Positions 11,935 to 26,649 are shown, numbered from the stretch's first letter. The stretch is DNA of 64,000 nucleotides from Symbiodinium natans (GCA_905221605.1 CAJNDS010002616.1:205336-269335), one strand, 5' to 3'. The notes: a model not told the origin generated them from the letters alone. Made by a program: numbers and translations.

Positions 11935-13281
11935 AGAGGGGATTGGGCGGGAGGAAGATTTGGGGAGGAAGAAGTTGATGGGATATACGAGGTCGAGATT
12001 TATTGAACGCCTTCGAGCAGAAGTCTCGAAGCTCAATCATTGGAAAAACAAAATTTTCATGAATTTGGATAGAATTATAGATTTGATTGAAACCCAAATT
12101 GATTTCCTCAAAAATGGTCTTGCAATGACATAAGGAATCTTTGGATACCTCAGAAAGTATTTGAAAATTGCTTCAAGGTTTCCAATCGAATATTTAGAAG
12201 TATTGCAAAATGAAAATCATTTCATGAATTTGAATAGAAAGAAATTTTTAATTCTTGTGAAACTTCACTTATTTGAATAATTCAAGGATTTGTCTCGAAA
12301 TATTTGAAAAACAAAAGCTCTAATGAATTTGGATAGAAGTATAAGTTCATTTGACATCCAAAAATCTGGCTAATTTGGATAAAACTGAAATCCAAATATT
12401 TAATAATTCAATTGAAATCCCGATAACATTTTTGGTTTTGCAAAGATTCAAGCAATCATTGTGGATACCTCAGAAATTAATTTGAAATTACTTCGAGGCT
12501 TTCAATGGAATATCTAATATTCTTTGGGAACCGAAATTGTTTTATATGGATGGACTTCGAAAATATTCGATGCCAGCGATTGATATCCTCAAAAAAATTT
12601 GCAATGATATTAGGAGTGTCAATCTTTGGATACTTCAGAAGTTCTTTTAAAAGCATTTCGAGGTTTCCAATGGAATATTTGGCAAACCAACTCGTCCAGC
12701 AGAGCTAACTGCTTTAGGACCGGGAGCTTGCTAAACTTGGTGATGATCTTGCGGGCTTTTTGGCAGACAAGAAAGAGTTTTGCCGCTACTGCCAAAACCG
12801 TGCCGCCAAACGAACAGCATGCAACGGAGTTGAGCATACCTAACGCGCATGGCTTAGGGCCGGCCTTGCGCGCCATTGCGGAAGTATCCGCGGTCAGGAG
12901 AGCAGTCAGCTCCGGCGGCGTCAGCCACTGGAGCTGCGTCGCCTTGAGCTGGTTCCTTGAGCCTCGCAAATCGCACTTTGCACCTTTCCCAGCGCTGAGA
13001 GCTGGGGGCTCCTGGTAGGCTCGCAGGCTAGGGGGAGGGCAAGTCAAGCGGATATTTTGACTTTGACACACACTCATGGGTCATGGAGGGCGTTTGCGAG
13101 CCTAAGAAACACGCCGCATATTCATGAGGTTGCGTGGGGTCTTGGGGTGAAGGGTGCTGCAACTTCAGTTCGGCTTAAAGCGTTTTACTACATCTCTAGG
13201 TAAGTGCCATCCCCCCTACAGGTGTGTGGCCTCAGGGTTGCAGATTTAGGGCTTGACGTTTGGCCTAAGAGCCTTCGATAA
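9375..13281 (+). CDS. Gene 1, 3' part: phase-linked multi-exon reading frame with stop, product unknown
   Basis: Proposed exons: 9375-9473, 9632-9667, 9820-9855, 10183-10241, 10465-10488, 10626-10689, 10904-10931, 11072-11163, 11645-11674, 12718-12828, 12898-12951, 13027-13199, 13236-13281. Every junction keeps one open frame ending in TAA at 13279-13281. Exon 10183-10241 encodes YTNSGLCIWNGSSGQMRLL, which looks like a WD40 blade strand but is too short to call. Exon 12718-12828 contains a Cys-x-x-Cys cluster (FCRYCQNRAAKRTACNG), possibly zinc binding. Exon 13027-13199 is 57 codons with a textbook GTAAGT donor. Donors include GTTTAGGG, GTGAGAG, GTAAGC and GC. Weak points: acceptors were partly chosen for phase, and the last introns are very short (69, 75 and 36 nt). 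No homolog recognised. Confidence 0.5.
9479..9575. mobile_element. Single-copy inverted-repeat element K
   Basis: acctgggaccctctttacct at the left and its near complement at the right; lies just after the exon ending at 9473. Confidence 0.7.
9858..9930 (+). repeat. (GA)n microsatellite starting at a splice donor
   Basis: Begins within the GTGAGAGAGA that would be the donor of exon 9820-9855. Confidence 0.85.
11211..11578 (+). repeat. 185-bp tandem duplication within a CCCTAAA region
   Basis: The segment beginning ctccctaaaccctaaaggcc at 11211 is repeated from 11396 with the same internal order: CCCTAAA units, an accccaaactcc stretch, then CCCTGAA units. The two copies differ mainly in heptamer number. 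Confidence 0.75.
11898..11932 (+). repeat. Poly-G run of about 35 nt
   Basis: An uninterrupted run of G at the left edge of the AT-rich island. Shorter poly-G/C runs (12-16 nt) occur throughout the introns, often inside inverted-repeat elements. Confidence 0.9.
11945..12690 (+). repeat. AT-rich island with decayed coding-like repeats
   Basis: Markedly more AT-rich than its surroundings and free of telomere-like tracts. A segment with the core ggatacctcagaaa then ttcaaggtttccaat recurs in degraded form at about 12121-12200, 12461-12515 and 12600-12681. Translated on + it gives related peptides (GIFGYLRKYLKIASRFPIEY and VSIFGYFRSSFKSISRFPME). Upstream, an open + strand frame from about 11974 includes FIERLRAEVSKLNHWKNK and ends in a stop at about 12131-12133. 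Frames are broken between copies, so it reads as the remains of a repeated coding unit of foreign composition. Source unknown. Confidence 0.6.
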
Positions 13282-13291
13282 TACATAATAC

Positions 13292-13636
13292 TGAGCTTCC
13301 GTTAGCTGTGCACTCATGCCTCGTTCTCCTCCTCGTTGCCAGACCCCTGGCAATTCATCAAGACATGCTAACGAGCTTCCGTTGGGCACCCAGTCATGCC
13401 TCTTGCTCGTCCACGTCGCCAGACGCCTGAAATCAGATATGACACAGCAATGAGCTATAGTTGCCACTCAGTCATGCCTCTCCGACAGTCCCGGAGCCAG
13501 ATGCCTGGCTATTGGTGAATACTTCGAGCCACTTGAGTTTGTCACGCATCCAGGCCTCTTCCTCGTTGCTCAAGCCAGATGCCTAGCGATCGATGAAACA
13601 TACTCATGGCTCCCGTTAGCCCTCACATGGCTTCAC
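13292..13636. repeat. About 4.5 degenerate tandem copies of an 80-bp unit
   Basis: Units start at 13292, 13372, 13451, 13525 and 13604 (periods 80, 79, 74, 79; the last partial). Shared blocks are gagcttccgttagc near the start, actcatgcctc in the middle and gccagatgcctgg near the end. The array begins 11 bp after the proposed gene 1 stop, so it would lie in its 3' UTR or just downstream. Confidence 0.75.
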
Positions 13637-14373
13637 ATTTTTTGTTGTTGGGTTCTGAACTGTTCATGAGCTTCTCGCAGGCGGTGGTCCAGGCGGAGGA
13701 GAAGGTCCATTGGCCTCGGACGAACATGATTTCTTGATAGATGCTTACTCTCCTTTGGCTGGACTTCTTCGTAGCAAGGCCCGAGCCACTCTTTGGCGTC
13801 TCACCTCGCCGACACGAAACACAGCCATTTGTATTGGTTTCGATCCTTATGAGCACTGTGATAGGCACCGCGCCAAGTCTGCCCAGGTTGGATACGCCGG
13901 TGGAAAAGTCCCCTCCGTCAGGCATCATGTCACAAAGGCTGCTTACACGACGGTCTGTGACTAGGACACGCCTGACAAGAGCCGAGCCCTCGCTTGGGCG
14001 GCGGAACCACCTCCGTGCAATGTAATAGAATATTCGGAGGAAACAACGGTAGGCAATGTGTACACCGAACAAGGGCCACGTCGAAAACTGAATTTGTTTC
14101 AACTTGTCTAAGCACATGCCTCTGGCACGAACCTTGTGTCCTTTTAACCTCGTTAACTTCATTGAGTGCGTAGAAGCATCTACTCTCAAATCATCTAGCC
14201 AACATTGGGGTTTTCGTCAACCGCCCGGTCGATTCACTCCGGATCCTTTGGTACTCTCACGCAGGTTCATGACACTCTCCATACCACTGTATACGACCTG
14301 CGAGCGCCTTCGGAAGGGCTCGGCACGGAGGGGGCACCACCTGCGATCAGTAGAATGTAGCATTCTTTCATGC
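13637..14373. other. Low-repeat stretch with no confident gene
   Basis: Without telomere-like tracts. Open frames exist on both strands (188 codons on - at 13623-14189; 84 codons on + at 13710-13964), but neither shows a motif I recognise. The minus-strand frame could continue the broken gene to the right. Confidence 0.4.
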
Positions 14374-15684
<1,311 letters not shown>

Positions 15685-16520
15685 CCAAGTGCAAGTGGGA
15701 GTCGCAAAGAACCAAGCAAGGGCAGAACCACGCAGATCGAGGAGCAGTAGTTGGCCGCAGTCACGCCGATAGCTCGAAGAGCTACGGCTGATAACCGCGT
15801 ACTTTCATCAAGAATGACGCAGTCACACGCAGCTTCTTTTCCCTTGAGCCAAACCGACCAGGTCGCTGTGTTCAGATCTGGTCTTCAGATGCTACCCATA
15901 CTGCCCTATTGCTCGGGGTACATTCTCTAGATCCTCCTGAACCCAACAAGGACCCCTCTCCCTCATCTGAAAAAAATCACTCCGCCATCCTACATAAAAA
16001 ATGCTACAGTACATTGCAGTACGCGGGTTAACTGTAGCACTAGGGGGTAGGGAAGTGTTTGTATTCGGCAAAGGGAGTAAGGAAAGAAGAAAACACAAGG
16101 AAGAAAACGAGAAATCCCAGCTGAGTGCCTTATAACTAAGGCTCATCAGGAAGGGGTATGTGCGCCTGAAGTTGGGTCTAGGGTCCAGGGTTTCAGGTCC
16201 AAGGCAGTTTGGGGTTTAGGGTTTAGGGCTAGATGAAGTTGTATGCAAATCTTGTCAAGCGATCCCGCTGTGCAGCATGCTGAGCACATGCTCCACACGT
16301 CTCCTTCTACTTCTCCACCGCCCTGAACCCTGAAAAGCCCTAAACATCCCTAAGCCCTAAGCATCCATAAGTCCTAAGCCCTCAACCCTAAACCCTAAAC
16401 CCTAAGCCCTAAACCCTAAGCCCTAAACTCTAAACCCTAAACCCTAAACTCTAAACCCTAAACCCTAAACCCTAAGCCCTAAACCCTAAACCCTAAGTCC
16501 TTTCCTTGAGCCCCGGGCTT
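15685..16520. other. Intergenic stretch before gene 2
   Basis: No gene recognised at 15685-16200. Telomere-like tracts resume at about 16210 (TTTAGGG) and 16380-16500 (CCCTAAA), just before the first gene 2 candidate exon. Confidence 0.4.
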
Positions 16521-16528
16521 TCCGAAAG

Positions 16529-18285
16529 GCACGTCGCGCTGTTGACGGGCGTCTCGGTAGTTGAGCTCTTGGCTGAAGCTGCCTCAGATAGGGTTTAGGG
16601 TTTAGGGTTTAGGGTTTAGGGTTTAGGGTTTAGGGTTTAGGGTTTAGGGTTTCGGGTATAGGGTTTAGGGGTTAGAATTTAGGGTGTGGGGTTTGGGTGT
16701 TACAGGGGTTTAGGGCTTAGGCAAGGGTGGCTCAAGGAATGCTTCCAGGGTTCGGAGCTTCGAATATCAGGTTTGGGTTCGGGGCTTTAGAAGTATAGAG
16801 CTTTGGATCTTCGGACTGTACGAGGCTGCTATCGCTTGGAGTTTAGCCCCAACCCTAAACCCGAACACGCCGGTGTGCGGGCCCCGAGCAGCTTTACATT
16901 CCAAGAGCGGCCCGATATCCTACCTTTTGGGGGGGGGGTCTATTTTTAGGGTTTAGGGTTTAGGGGCCCCTATTTTCGTAAGCCCCCATATCATCTACAA
17001 GCGCGAAATCCCAAGACCAAAAAATGGCAAAATGGCCCGAAACCCTAACCCCCAAAACACCCTAAATCCCCAAGACCCCCCCCCCCTACTTGGGATGTTC
17101 CCTCTTATACTAACAGTCCTTAATCGGGATGATAATACCCCCCCCCCCCCCTTATTATAATCCCTACTAAGGACTGCTGTTAGTGTATGGGGGAACATCC
17201 CAACCCTAAACGCTAAACTTTGGCCCTAAACCTTCAGCCCTAATTACACCAAAGCCTCAAAACCTACAAAAACCCCAAAAACTGTGGCCAAGAGGCGTCG
17301 CCGACTCTTGCGGCTGATGCTGATGTTGCCTCTTGCTGGGGTTTCGGGTTTGGGGGCTTGGGGGTTTTGGGGGTTTTGGGGGTTTTGGGGGTTTGGGGGT
17401 TTTGGGGTTTTGGAGGTTTGGGGGTTTTGGGGTTTTGGAGGTTTGGGGTTTTTGGGGTTTTGGGAGTTTGGGGGTCTGGGGGTTTTGGGGCTTGGGGGGT
17501 TTGGGGGTTTTTGGGGTTTGGGGGTTTGGGGTTTGGGGGTTTGGGGACTTTGGGGTTTGGGGGTTTGGGGGTTTTGGGGTTTGGGGGTTTGGGGGTTTGG
17601 GGGTTTGGGGGTTTGGGGGTTTGGGGGTTTTGGGGGTTTGGAGTTTGGGGGTTTTGGGGGTTTGGGGTTTGGGCGTTTGGGAGTTTGGGGTTTTGGGGTT
17701 TGGGCGGCTAATTTAGGTGCATGAGGGATCCCACAACCGAGCAGAACATCGTCAAGGTACGACTGCATGTCCTGGAATAAGGGTTTTGTTGGAATGAGGA
17801 TTCAGGTCTAGGGCTTCCACGGGTTTTAAGCGTAGCAGGGGAGCATGAAGTTTTTTGTGTTTTCCTCATGCCCTCAAATACGGATCTTCCATGAGTCATA
17901 GTACTCTTGCCCCCCCCCCCCCCCTGCTAATTACCTAAAACTCCCTCCAAAACTATTTCAACTCTCCCACTCAGCCACAAGCCAAACCCCCAAACGCAAA
18001 CCCAACATCACCCACCCCGCCGTAACCCCCTATACTATCCTAAACTCCTAAACCTAACGCCGAACCCTAAACCCTAAACCCCTAAACCCCAAGCCCTAAA
18101 CCCTAAACCCTAAACCCTAAACCCTAAACCTCTGAACACTAACCCCCCCCCCCCCCCGAAAAAAAAAGATGAGGTTGGGGCCGGACTTGACGATGTAGAC
18201 GATGGGATCCTAGTGGAGACCGAAACCAGATACAGAGCTATCATGATCTATTTGTGAATCCGTATACATCTATCTTATCTACATA

Positions 18286-18318
<33 letters not shown>

Positions 18319-18329
18319 CTATATATACA

Positions 18330-18366
<37 letters not shown>

Positions 18367-21300
18367 ATATATATATATATATATGGGTGTCTTGATGCAC
18401 AAGGACACGAAAAAACACAACGTGTGAACTCGAGGTGGCAAGTCTGGCATGTCATACTCTGCAAGCAAAAACATAGTGGTTGTGAGCGGCAGTTGGCTTT
18501 GAGGATCGTCTTGCAAACCCTAAACCAGGCGAAGGCAGAGTCCTCCCAAATAAACCCCTAAACCCCTAACCCTAAACCCTAAACCCTAAAGCCCCAAACC
18601 TCACCCCCTCCGTTTGCCCCAAGATGCTACACCCCCAGGAGTGTAAGATCGAGAGTGTCATCGGAATTGTTGGAGGTAGTCCTTTGGGGTTGCAACCTCG
18701 TCCATGTCTCCTGCGTGTGACACCCGAAACCCCAAACCCTGGCCCTTAGACCCTAAACCCTTAACCCTAAGCGCGATCCGAGGCTCGTGTTCCTTGCCCT
18801 CCTGGAGCAGCACATGCCTGGTGAGAAGCAGGGATCTTTCTTTTTTCAAGATAAACACACACACACACACACTACAGCGCCAGGGGGTTCAGGGTTTAGG
18901 GTTTTGGGTGTAGGGTTTTAAGACTTAGGGGGTTTCAGGCTTCCACTTCTTCTGTGGGGCCAGAGTTCGGGGTGTAGTACTTAGGGCCACAGTAGCCGAA
19001 CGAAGCGTGACCGGTCTCGAAAAATGGGAGAAGGGGCATCTGAAGCATTCGAAAACGGACCGGTTAGGCAGAGCAGTCATAGATCCTAAACCCTAAACCC
19101 TAAACCCTAAACAATAAACCCTAAACCCTAAACTGCCGAGAGCGCCGCTGTCCTTTTACATGGGCGCTCGAGGCTTCGACCGAGGTCCCCGACCGAGCGT
19201 CTCTACAGAACGGTGAGGGAGGGTAAAGCCTCCCGGTAGACGAGGCCTGCAGTGCCTGGCTACGCCTCAGACCTAGGGCGGAAGCCCTAAAACAATTAGG
19301 ATCCCAAACCTCGGCTTTTTTAGGGGGTCGGGGGGGTACCCCCCGGGGGGTCTGGGGCCCTGGGCTGGCAGATTCAGGGACCCCCCCTCCTTCTGGGTGG
19401 TGTAGGGGGCAACCTGCAAAAAAACGCTTTTTTGGCGCAGAAAGCACCCTGAAATTGAACCTGGGCCCTGGGACCCCCCTGGGACCCCCCTGGGACCCCC
19501 TTGGGACCCGCCTGGGACCCCCGTGGGACCCCCTGGGACCCCCCTGGGACCCCCTGAGACCCCCCTGCCCTCTTGACATGTTTTTGCTGTCCCTCCCCCA
19601 CCACTCCTAAGACCCCCCTGGGGACCCCTAAACTGACTTTCCTGACCTGTAGGGATCTGGTGGGACCTCCCTGGACCTGTCTGGGACCTCCCTGGGACGC
19701 GTAAGCAGGGGCCGGCCAAGGCCCCTGCTTCCCCCTGGCGTTTTGGGCTGCGTGGGTCGGGGTTTGCCAAGACCCACTGAACATTTGACGGTTTTGGGCA
19801 CCCCTCCAGTTCCGTGAAAGCTCCAAGAAATGTACGAGCCGCTGACAGGCTCCACAAAGCTCGGGAGGCCCCACCCTGCTCTTTCTCTGTCAAAAGCAAG
19901 AAAGCCCCCCTTGAGGGGGGTTTGGGGGGTGAACCCTAAACCCTAAATGAGAATAGTTTGGGTGGTTGGGGTGGGACTACATGCTAACGCAAGCGAGCGG
20001 CCCGGGTGCTTTTAGCACCAGCGAGCTTCTCTTCTATACACCCTAAACCCTAAACCCTAAACCCTAAACCTAAACCCTAAACCCGAAACCCCTTGCTTCA
20101 AGTGGCCCTGATGCGAATTCTTCCTCACGGAAGCGATCCACTGGATGGATGGACGGCTTCGGCTTCCTTCACCCAGACGGTTTTCAGGTTTAGGGTTTAG
20201 GATTTAGGGTTTAGGGTTGGTTCAAGGACACCCCCTGATTTTAGGATTCTGGGTTTGGGGTTTAGGGCTCGGGTTTAGGGGTTAGGGTTTAGGGTTTAGG
20301 GTTTAGGGTTTAGGGTTTAGGGTTTAGGGTTTAGGGTTTAGGGTTTAGGGTTTAGGGTTTAGGGTTTAGGGTTTAGGGTTTAGGGTCTAGGGTTTAGGGT
20401 TTACGGTTTAGAGTTTGGGGTCGCGATTCATAGAGTTATTTTGTGAGGCTTTTTGGGTTTAGGTCTTAGGGTTCAAACACGAGCAGGTCAACACCCCTCA
20501 GCAGCAGACCTTGCACTACAAAAGCACGCTGAGGCTTTAGGGCTTAGCCTTTGGATTATGATGTAAGCTGCTTTCCGTTACACTCCCGAACTAAGGGTTC
20601 ATTGGGCTGTTGGGGAAGTAGCCTGCGCACTAAACCATAAACCCTAAACCCCAAACCCCAAACAACCCTAAACCCTAAACCCTAAACTCTAAACCCTAAA
20701 CCCCAAACCCCAAACCCTAAACCCTAAACCCGAAACCGCTCGCCCTCTTCGAGCCCTTGAAAGCATCCTCGGTCCTGACTTTGCCACCCGGCATGCGCGT
20801 CTCCTTCGGTTTGGGGTTCCTGCACATGGCTTCAGGGCTTTCGGGGCCACGGTTTAGGGTTTAGGGTTTAGGGTTTAGGGTTTAGGGTTTAGGGTGTAGG
20901 GTTTAGGGTTTAGGGTTTAGGGTTTAGGGTTTAGGGTTTAGGGCTTCAAGAGGGTTTAGGGCTTAGACCACCTCAACCCAAAATCCAAAGCACCCTTATT
21001 CAGGGTTTAGCGTTCCCCATATGCCGAAACCCCAAAACATAATGCCAAGATCCCCAAACCATGAAACCCGTTTGGCTCACGGCCGAACTCGCACTGAACC
21101 CCTCACATCCCTAAGCCTTGCACCCTCCCAACACATGCCTCGTCCGGCTTTGTCCCACACCCTGGCCTAAGGAGTTTGAGGGCTAAACCCTGAAGCCTAA
21201 ACCCTAACCCTAAACCCTAAACCCTAAACCCCAAACCCCAAACCCTAAACCCTAACCTCAGGAGGCTGAGGGATTTAGGGTTCAATGTCCCCACAAGCCC

Positions 21301-24300
21301 CCAACAAGGTCTAAGAAAGCCGCTCATTGCCCCTCAACCCTCAACCCATAATAGGCACAAACCCTAATATTGCCCATGACGCTCTAGGATTGAGGCTCCA
21401 TACCGGTTATCGAAAAACCTTGCGAACGTGAAGCTCGAGTGCTTAAGACCCCTGCGCCCGCTAAACCCCAAACCCTGAACCTCTTAAACCTCTACCCTAA
21501 ATCCAAGTTTAAGCCCGGAACCCTAAACCCTGAACCTCTTAAACTGCAACCCTAAACCCTAAACCCTAAACCCTAAACCCTAAACCCTAAACCCTAAACC
21601 CTAAACCCTAAACCCTGAACCCTGAACCCTTAGGCCCTGGACCGTCGGCCGCCTCAGCGTTTCCATTTGGAAGCCAGCGATGCGGCTGATGAAATAGAGG
21701 CGCTTCCTCTGCAAAGGAGGGTTTCGGGTTTAGGGTTTAGGGTTTAGGGTTTAGGGTTTCGGGTTTAGGGTTTAGGATTTGGGTTTAGGGTTTAGGATTT
21801 GGGTTTAGGGTTTAGGGCAATTTGAAACCTCCAGGAGCCTCTGTTGCACCCTATCAAGGGATTAAGGCTGGTACCCCTGAGATGCTTCCCTTAATAAACT
21901 CCAATATGGCCCTTATATTGCCTTAGGAATCTCTAAACAACCCTAAGCTGTTCAGGGTTCGGGGTCCTAATAATAAGGTCTAGTGATTTGGGATTCGGGA
22001 ACTGAGTTTAGACGCCTAAACCCAAAACCCTGTACGCGAAAGCCCTTTAAACCTGAACCCTGAGCGCTAAGGTTTTGGATGCTAACTGCAACCCCTAAAC
22101 CCTAAACCTTGACCCTAAACCCCCTAAACCCTAAAACCCCCCTAAACCCCCTAGACCTTGTAAACCCTAAACCCTAAAACGACCTAAAACCCCCTAAACC
22201 CACAAACCCCCCTAAACCCTAAAACCCCCCTAAATCCCCTAGATCCCCTAGACCCTAAATACAACCCGAAAACCACCTAAAACCCCCTAAACCCATAAAC
22301 CTCCCTAAAACCGAAAACCCACCTAAACCCCCTAGACCCTAAACACTAAACCCTAAAACCACCTAAAACCCCCTAAACCCCTTAACCCCCCTAAACCCTA
22401 AAACTCTCTAAACCCTAAACCCTAAACCCTAAACCCTGGTATTGCGTTTGATCTTTGGCCTTGACCCAGGCACCACCCGAACAAACCCAACAATGGGCTG
22501 TACTATTCGGGCCAAGCTAATATAGGGGCCTGAATAATTAGAATACGATTTTGGGGGTCATTAAAGTCCAATTACAAAGGGGCCATAGGGGAATATTACT
22601 AGTACTTATTCCGGACCCTACATTACTTCCTGAACCCTTACCCTTAAGTAAGAAGAGGGGGCTACTACGGTTTAGGCCTACACCCTAAACCTTATCATTG
22701 AACCCTGAAATCCTTTCGCCTTAACGTAAACCATTGTGCCCCGAACCTTAGTCCCGTAAACCCTAACTCTTATACAACAACGTTTTGGGGTTGAGGGTTC
22801 GACCCTCAAACCCTCAAAAGACCTATATCCCTTGAACCCAACACCCAAACCCTAGACCCCAAACCCCCCTAAACCCGATGCCCTAAGCCCTGAACCCTAA
22901 ACCCTAAAGACTAAACCCTGAACCCTAAACCCTAAACCCCAAACCCCAAACCCTCAGGCCGGGGTCCTGTAAGCATCTGCGCTGATGCTCTCGGAAAACC
23001 ATTTCTGGAAGGCAGATCTCCTAGGAGCTGGAATGTTTTTTGGGGTTTAGGGTTCAGGGTGTTTAGGGTTTAGGGTTTAGCGTTTAGCGTTTAGTGTTTA
23101 GGGTTTAGGGGGGGGGGTTGGGTTTGCAGGGCTTTTCAATGATCAGGAGTTGAGCGTCGGATAAACCTACCGTTTAGGGGCAACTTCAGAATGTGCAAGC
23201 CCCAAAGACCCTGAACCAACTGAACCCTCATAACAGAAACCCGTCGAAACCCTTCACACCCAAAGCCCATAACCCTAAACCCGAAACCTTTCAACCCCTA
23301 ATCCCTTCAAGACCACATCAAGCCCTGATATTGCCAACCCCCCCCCCCCCCGACCTGCCAGGTCTCTGGCATCTCAGGGTCTGATCGGGGTTTTACGGGT
23401 TTTACAGGGTTTAGAGTTTTGAGTTTAGGGTTCCTAAAAAATACTCGGGTCTCTTCCCCCGCCCCCCACCCCAACCCTGAAATAAGGGAGTCACCGTCAT
23501 GATAAGCGGGGAGGGAAAAGACTCCTCATCGTACCCACTAGGATGGGTGTTGGGCCGAAAAGAGCCCCATAAGTGTACCCCAAACCCTAAACCCGAAACC
23601 CGTTGCGCCTTAAAGGGGGATACAGTGCAGGGTGCTGAGTAGTTTCCCTAAACCCTAAACCCTTTACCCTGAACCCTGAACCCTAAAACTTCAAGGCCTA
23701 GGGCAAGGTGCCGGATGACCACGAAGGTGCACTTGGACTCGCAACCTTCTTCTGTGTTCTTTGTTGTTTTTTTTTTTTTTTGGTGGGGGGGGGGGGGGGT
23801 AGGGTTTAGGGTTTAGGGTTTGGGGGTGCAGGGGTGCAGGGTTTTGGGTTTGGGGCCATTTAGGGTCTGGGACTCCTTCTTAAATTCAAAAGGGGCTGTG
23901 AGGTTTATGCGTTGTGCTTGGTTTTTTTTGTTACAACCTTTTGCGGTTGAAATTACACAGGGGGGGGGATGGCGGGGGGAGGGGAGGGCTGTGGCATGTT
24001 TCAGGACTTCTTGATATTTCCTTTGTTTGGCAAGTGCACACCTCAAACTCTCAAACCCTAAACTCTCAGACCCTAAACCCTCAACCCCCGAATCCCTTAA
24101 CCTCAAACCATCAAACCCCCAAACCCCCAAACCCCCAAATTCTCAAACCCCCCAACTCAAACCCCCAACTCAAACTGCAGCAGCCTCAAACACTCAAACC
24201 CTCAAACCCGCAACCCCCCAAACCCCAAACCCCAAACCCTAAACCCTAAACCCTACACCCTAAACCCTGAACCCTAAACCCTAAACCCTCAAGCCAACTG

Positions 24301-26603
24301 CTTCGTGCGATCCGGGCGCGGATCGACGCGGCTCTCCTCAGCTTATCTCTGCCATCGGTAGGCTTTAGACATTTCGGGGTGCTAGGGGGGATGGTGTCTC
24401 TTCCCCCTGTTGGCCTCAAGAGGTTCAGGGTTTAGGGCTTACCCTAAGGCTCATGCCTCATAATTTAGGGTTTTTGGGCCCAAAGGCCTTCTTATAGGAG
24501 TTCCCTCTCATACTAACAGCCCTTCATAAGGATCATAGCGTCGGAACATCCCAAGTTCTAGGGTGTGTAGGGATGTAGGCTTTAGGGGGTTTAGGGTTTA
24601 GAGGGTTTAGCTAGCGGCTAGCGGCAGGGCCCGGACTTGACCCACCGGCAAGGAACATAAACTCTTTCAAGGAGCTGTCGGAGTCTGCCGTACCCAACAA
24701 GCTTATTTACCAACAGGCTGGACTGCTCCAGCAACCCAAATCTTGTCCACCCTCTGTGGGGTTTAGGGTTTAGGGTGTGCCATGTCGAGGAAAGCGCCAC
24801 CGTAGCCGGGTAGCTGTATCAAGAAGGCACTCCCGATCCCAAGCCACTCGAGAGGCTCTGCAACTTCCTGCAGCCTGCAACCCTCCCAGGTCTCCGCCGG
24901 GAAAACTTTTTTAAGGGTTGCTGTAGGTTTAGGGTTTAGGGTTTAGGCCTGAACCTCAAGCGTCAAATCCTGACATCTCCCCCCCCACCCCCGAAAAAAA
25001 AAGAAAAGGACGCCAAGTTGGGTTTAGGGCGTGTAGGCTTCGGTCTTTGGGTTAGGGTTGGCTGATCCAAATCATGGGCACTTTCTTGGGGGCCTGGTAT
25101 TTGGGTTTAGGGTCGACCACAAGAAAGTCAGGCCTGTAAGTTGTTGTGGGGTTAAGGGTTTAGGGTTCAGGGTTCGGGTCTCTATAGGGTTGAGGTTTAG
25201 ACCTCCAATGAGGAGGTCTTGTGTGGATGATTTTGCGCTGTGGGGGGGGGGGGGGGAGGTTTAGGGATTGGGGTGTAGGGTTCAGGGTGTAGGGCCCTGA
25301 ACCCTGAACCCTAAACCCCTAACCCCAAACCTGCCCAGAACCTTCCATTTCGCCCGAAGCCATAAACTCCTGAACCACGAAACCACCAAACCCTAAACCC
25401 TAAACTCTAAACCCCTAAACCCCTAAACTCTAAACCCCTAAACCCCTAAACCCCTAAACCCCTAAGCCCCAAACCCTAAACCCTAAACCCTAAACCCTAA
25501 ACCCTAAACCCTAAACCCTAAACCCTAAGCCGACCCAAGCCCGGAATGGCCAGCAACTATCATTCCAAGCCGCGGCTTTCGCTCCATGAGGCCAAGCCTG
25601 GCTTTTGCATACTGGTCGGGAGGGTTTGGGGTTTGGGGTTTGGGGTTTAGGGTTTAGGGTTTGGGGTTTAGGGTTTAGGGTTTGGGGTTTGGGGTTTGGG
25701 CTTTAGGGTTTAGGGTTCAGGGTTTAGTTTTGGATAGGGCTCACCCGAATCACAGCACAGGGAACATCTGCCTTTCTGTGTATTGCCTGAAGCCGCTTAG
25801 TTTCAACGGGTTCTTGTCAGCCCCAAACCCTAAACCGCAAACCCCAAACCCTAACCCTAAACCCTAAACCCTGAACCCTGAACCCTGAACCCTAAATCCC
25901 CCCATCCGCTAGGTCTCAGAGGATCCTGTTTGCATGCTTCGGGTTTCGAGGCTTCCTTTTCATCGGGTATACTTGGCGACTTCAGGGTTCTTGGAAGCAT
26001 GTTTTGCAGGGTTTAGGGTTTAGGGTTTAGGGTTTAGGGTTTAGGGTTTCGGGTGGGCAAGGGCATCCGGCTGAGGGGGTCGTGAAACATCAGGCTCGGG
26101 CTGACGGATGGACCCTACACGGACATGCGAACAGGGGATCGCCCTGGTATAGCCCCGAAATACTATTTGCCCCTAGCCTGCAAGGGTCATCCCTAAACCC
26201 TGCACCCTAAACCCTGTACCCTGAGCCCTAAACCCAGCCCCAAAATTCTTTCCGAGGTGTTTCAGCTGTCCAGAGTCGCAGTAGGGTTAGAGTTTAGGGT
26301 TTAGGGTTTAGGGTTTAGGGTTTAGGGCTTAGGGTTTAGGGTTTAGGGTTTAGAGTTTAGGGTTTAGGGTTTAGGAGTTCCACCGTCGGCATGAAACTCT
26401 CAGACTTTAAGTCAGCGCTTCTCCGCGCCACTTGGCCCAAGTCTCCCACTCTCCCACGTCCACAGAGAAAGCCCCTGGAGTGCTAAACCCTCAACCCTCA
26501 ACCCCCTCAACCCTCAACCCCCTCAACCCCCTCAACCCTCAACCCCCTCAACCCTCAACCCTCAACCCTCAACCCCCTCAACCCCCTCAACCCCCTCAAA
26601 ACC

Positions 26604-26649
<46 letters not shown>

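Noticed and set aside
12619-13077. A 152-codon minus-strand gene
   Set aside because: The + strand of the same DNA gives exons with consistent phase, a Cys-x-x-Cys cluster and a GTAAGT donor.
19121-19899. Collagen-like Gly/Pro-rich minus-strand frames
   Set aside because: Product of the gggacccccctg minisatellite; several frames are open at once and no gene signals surround it.
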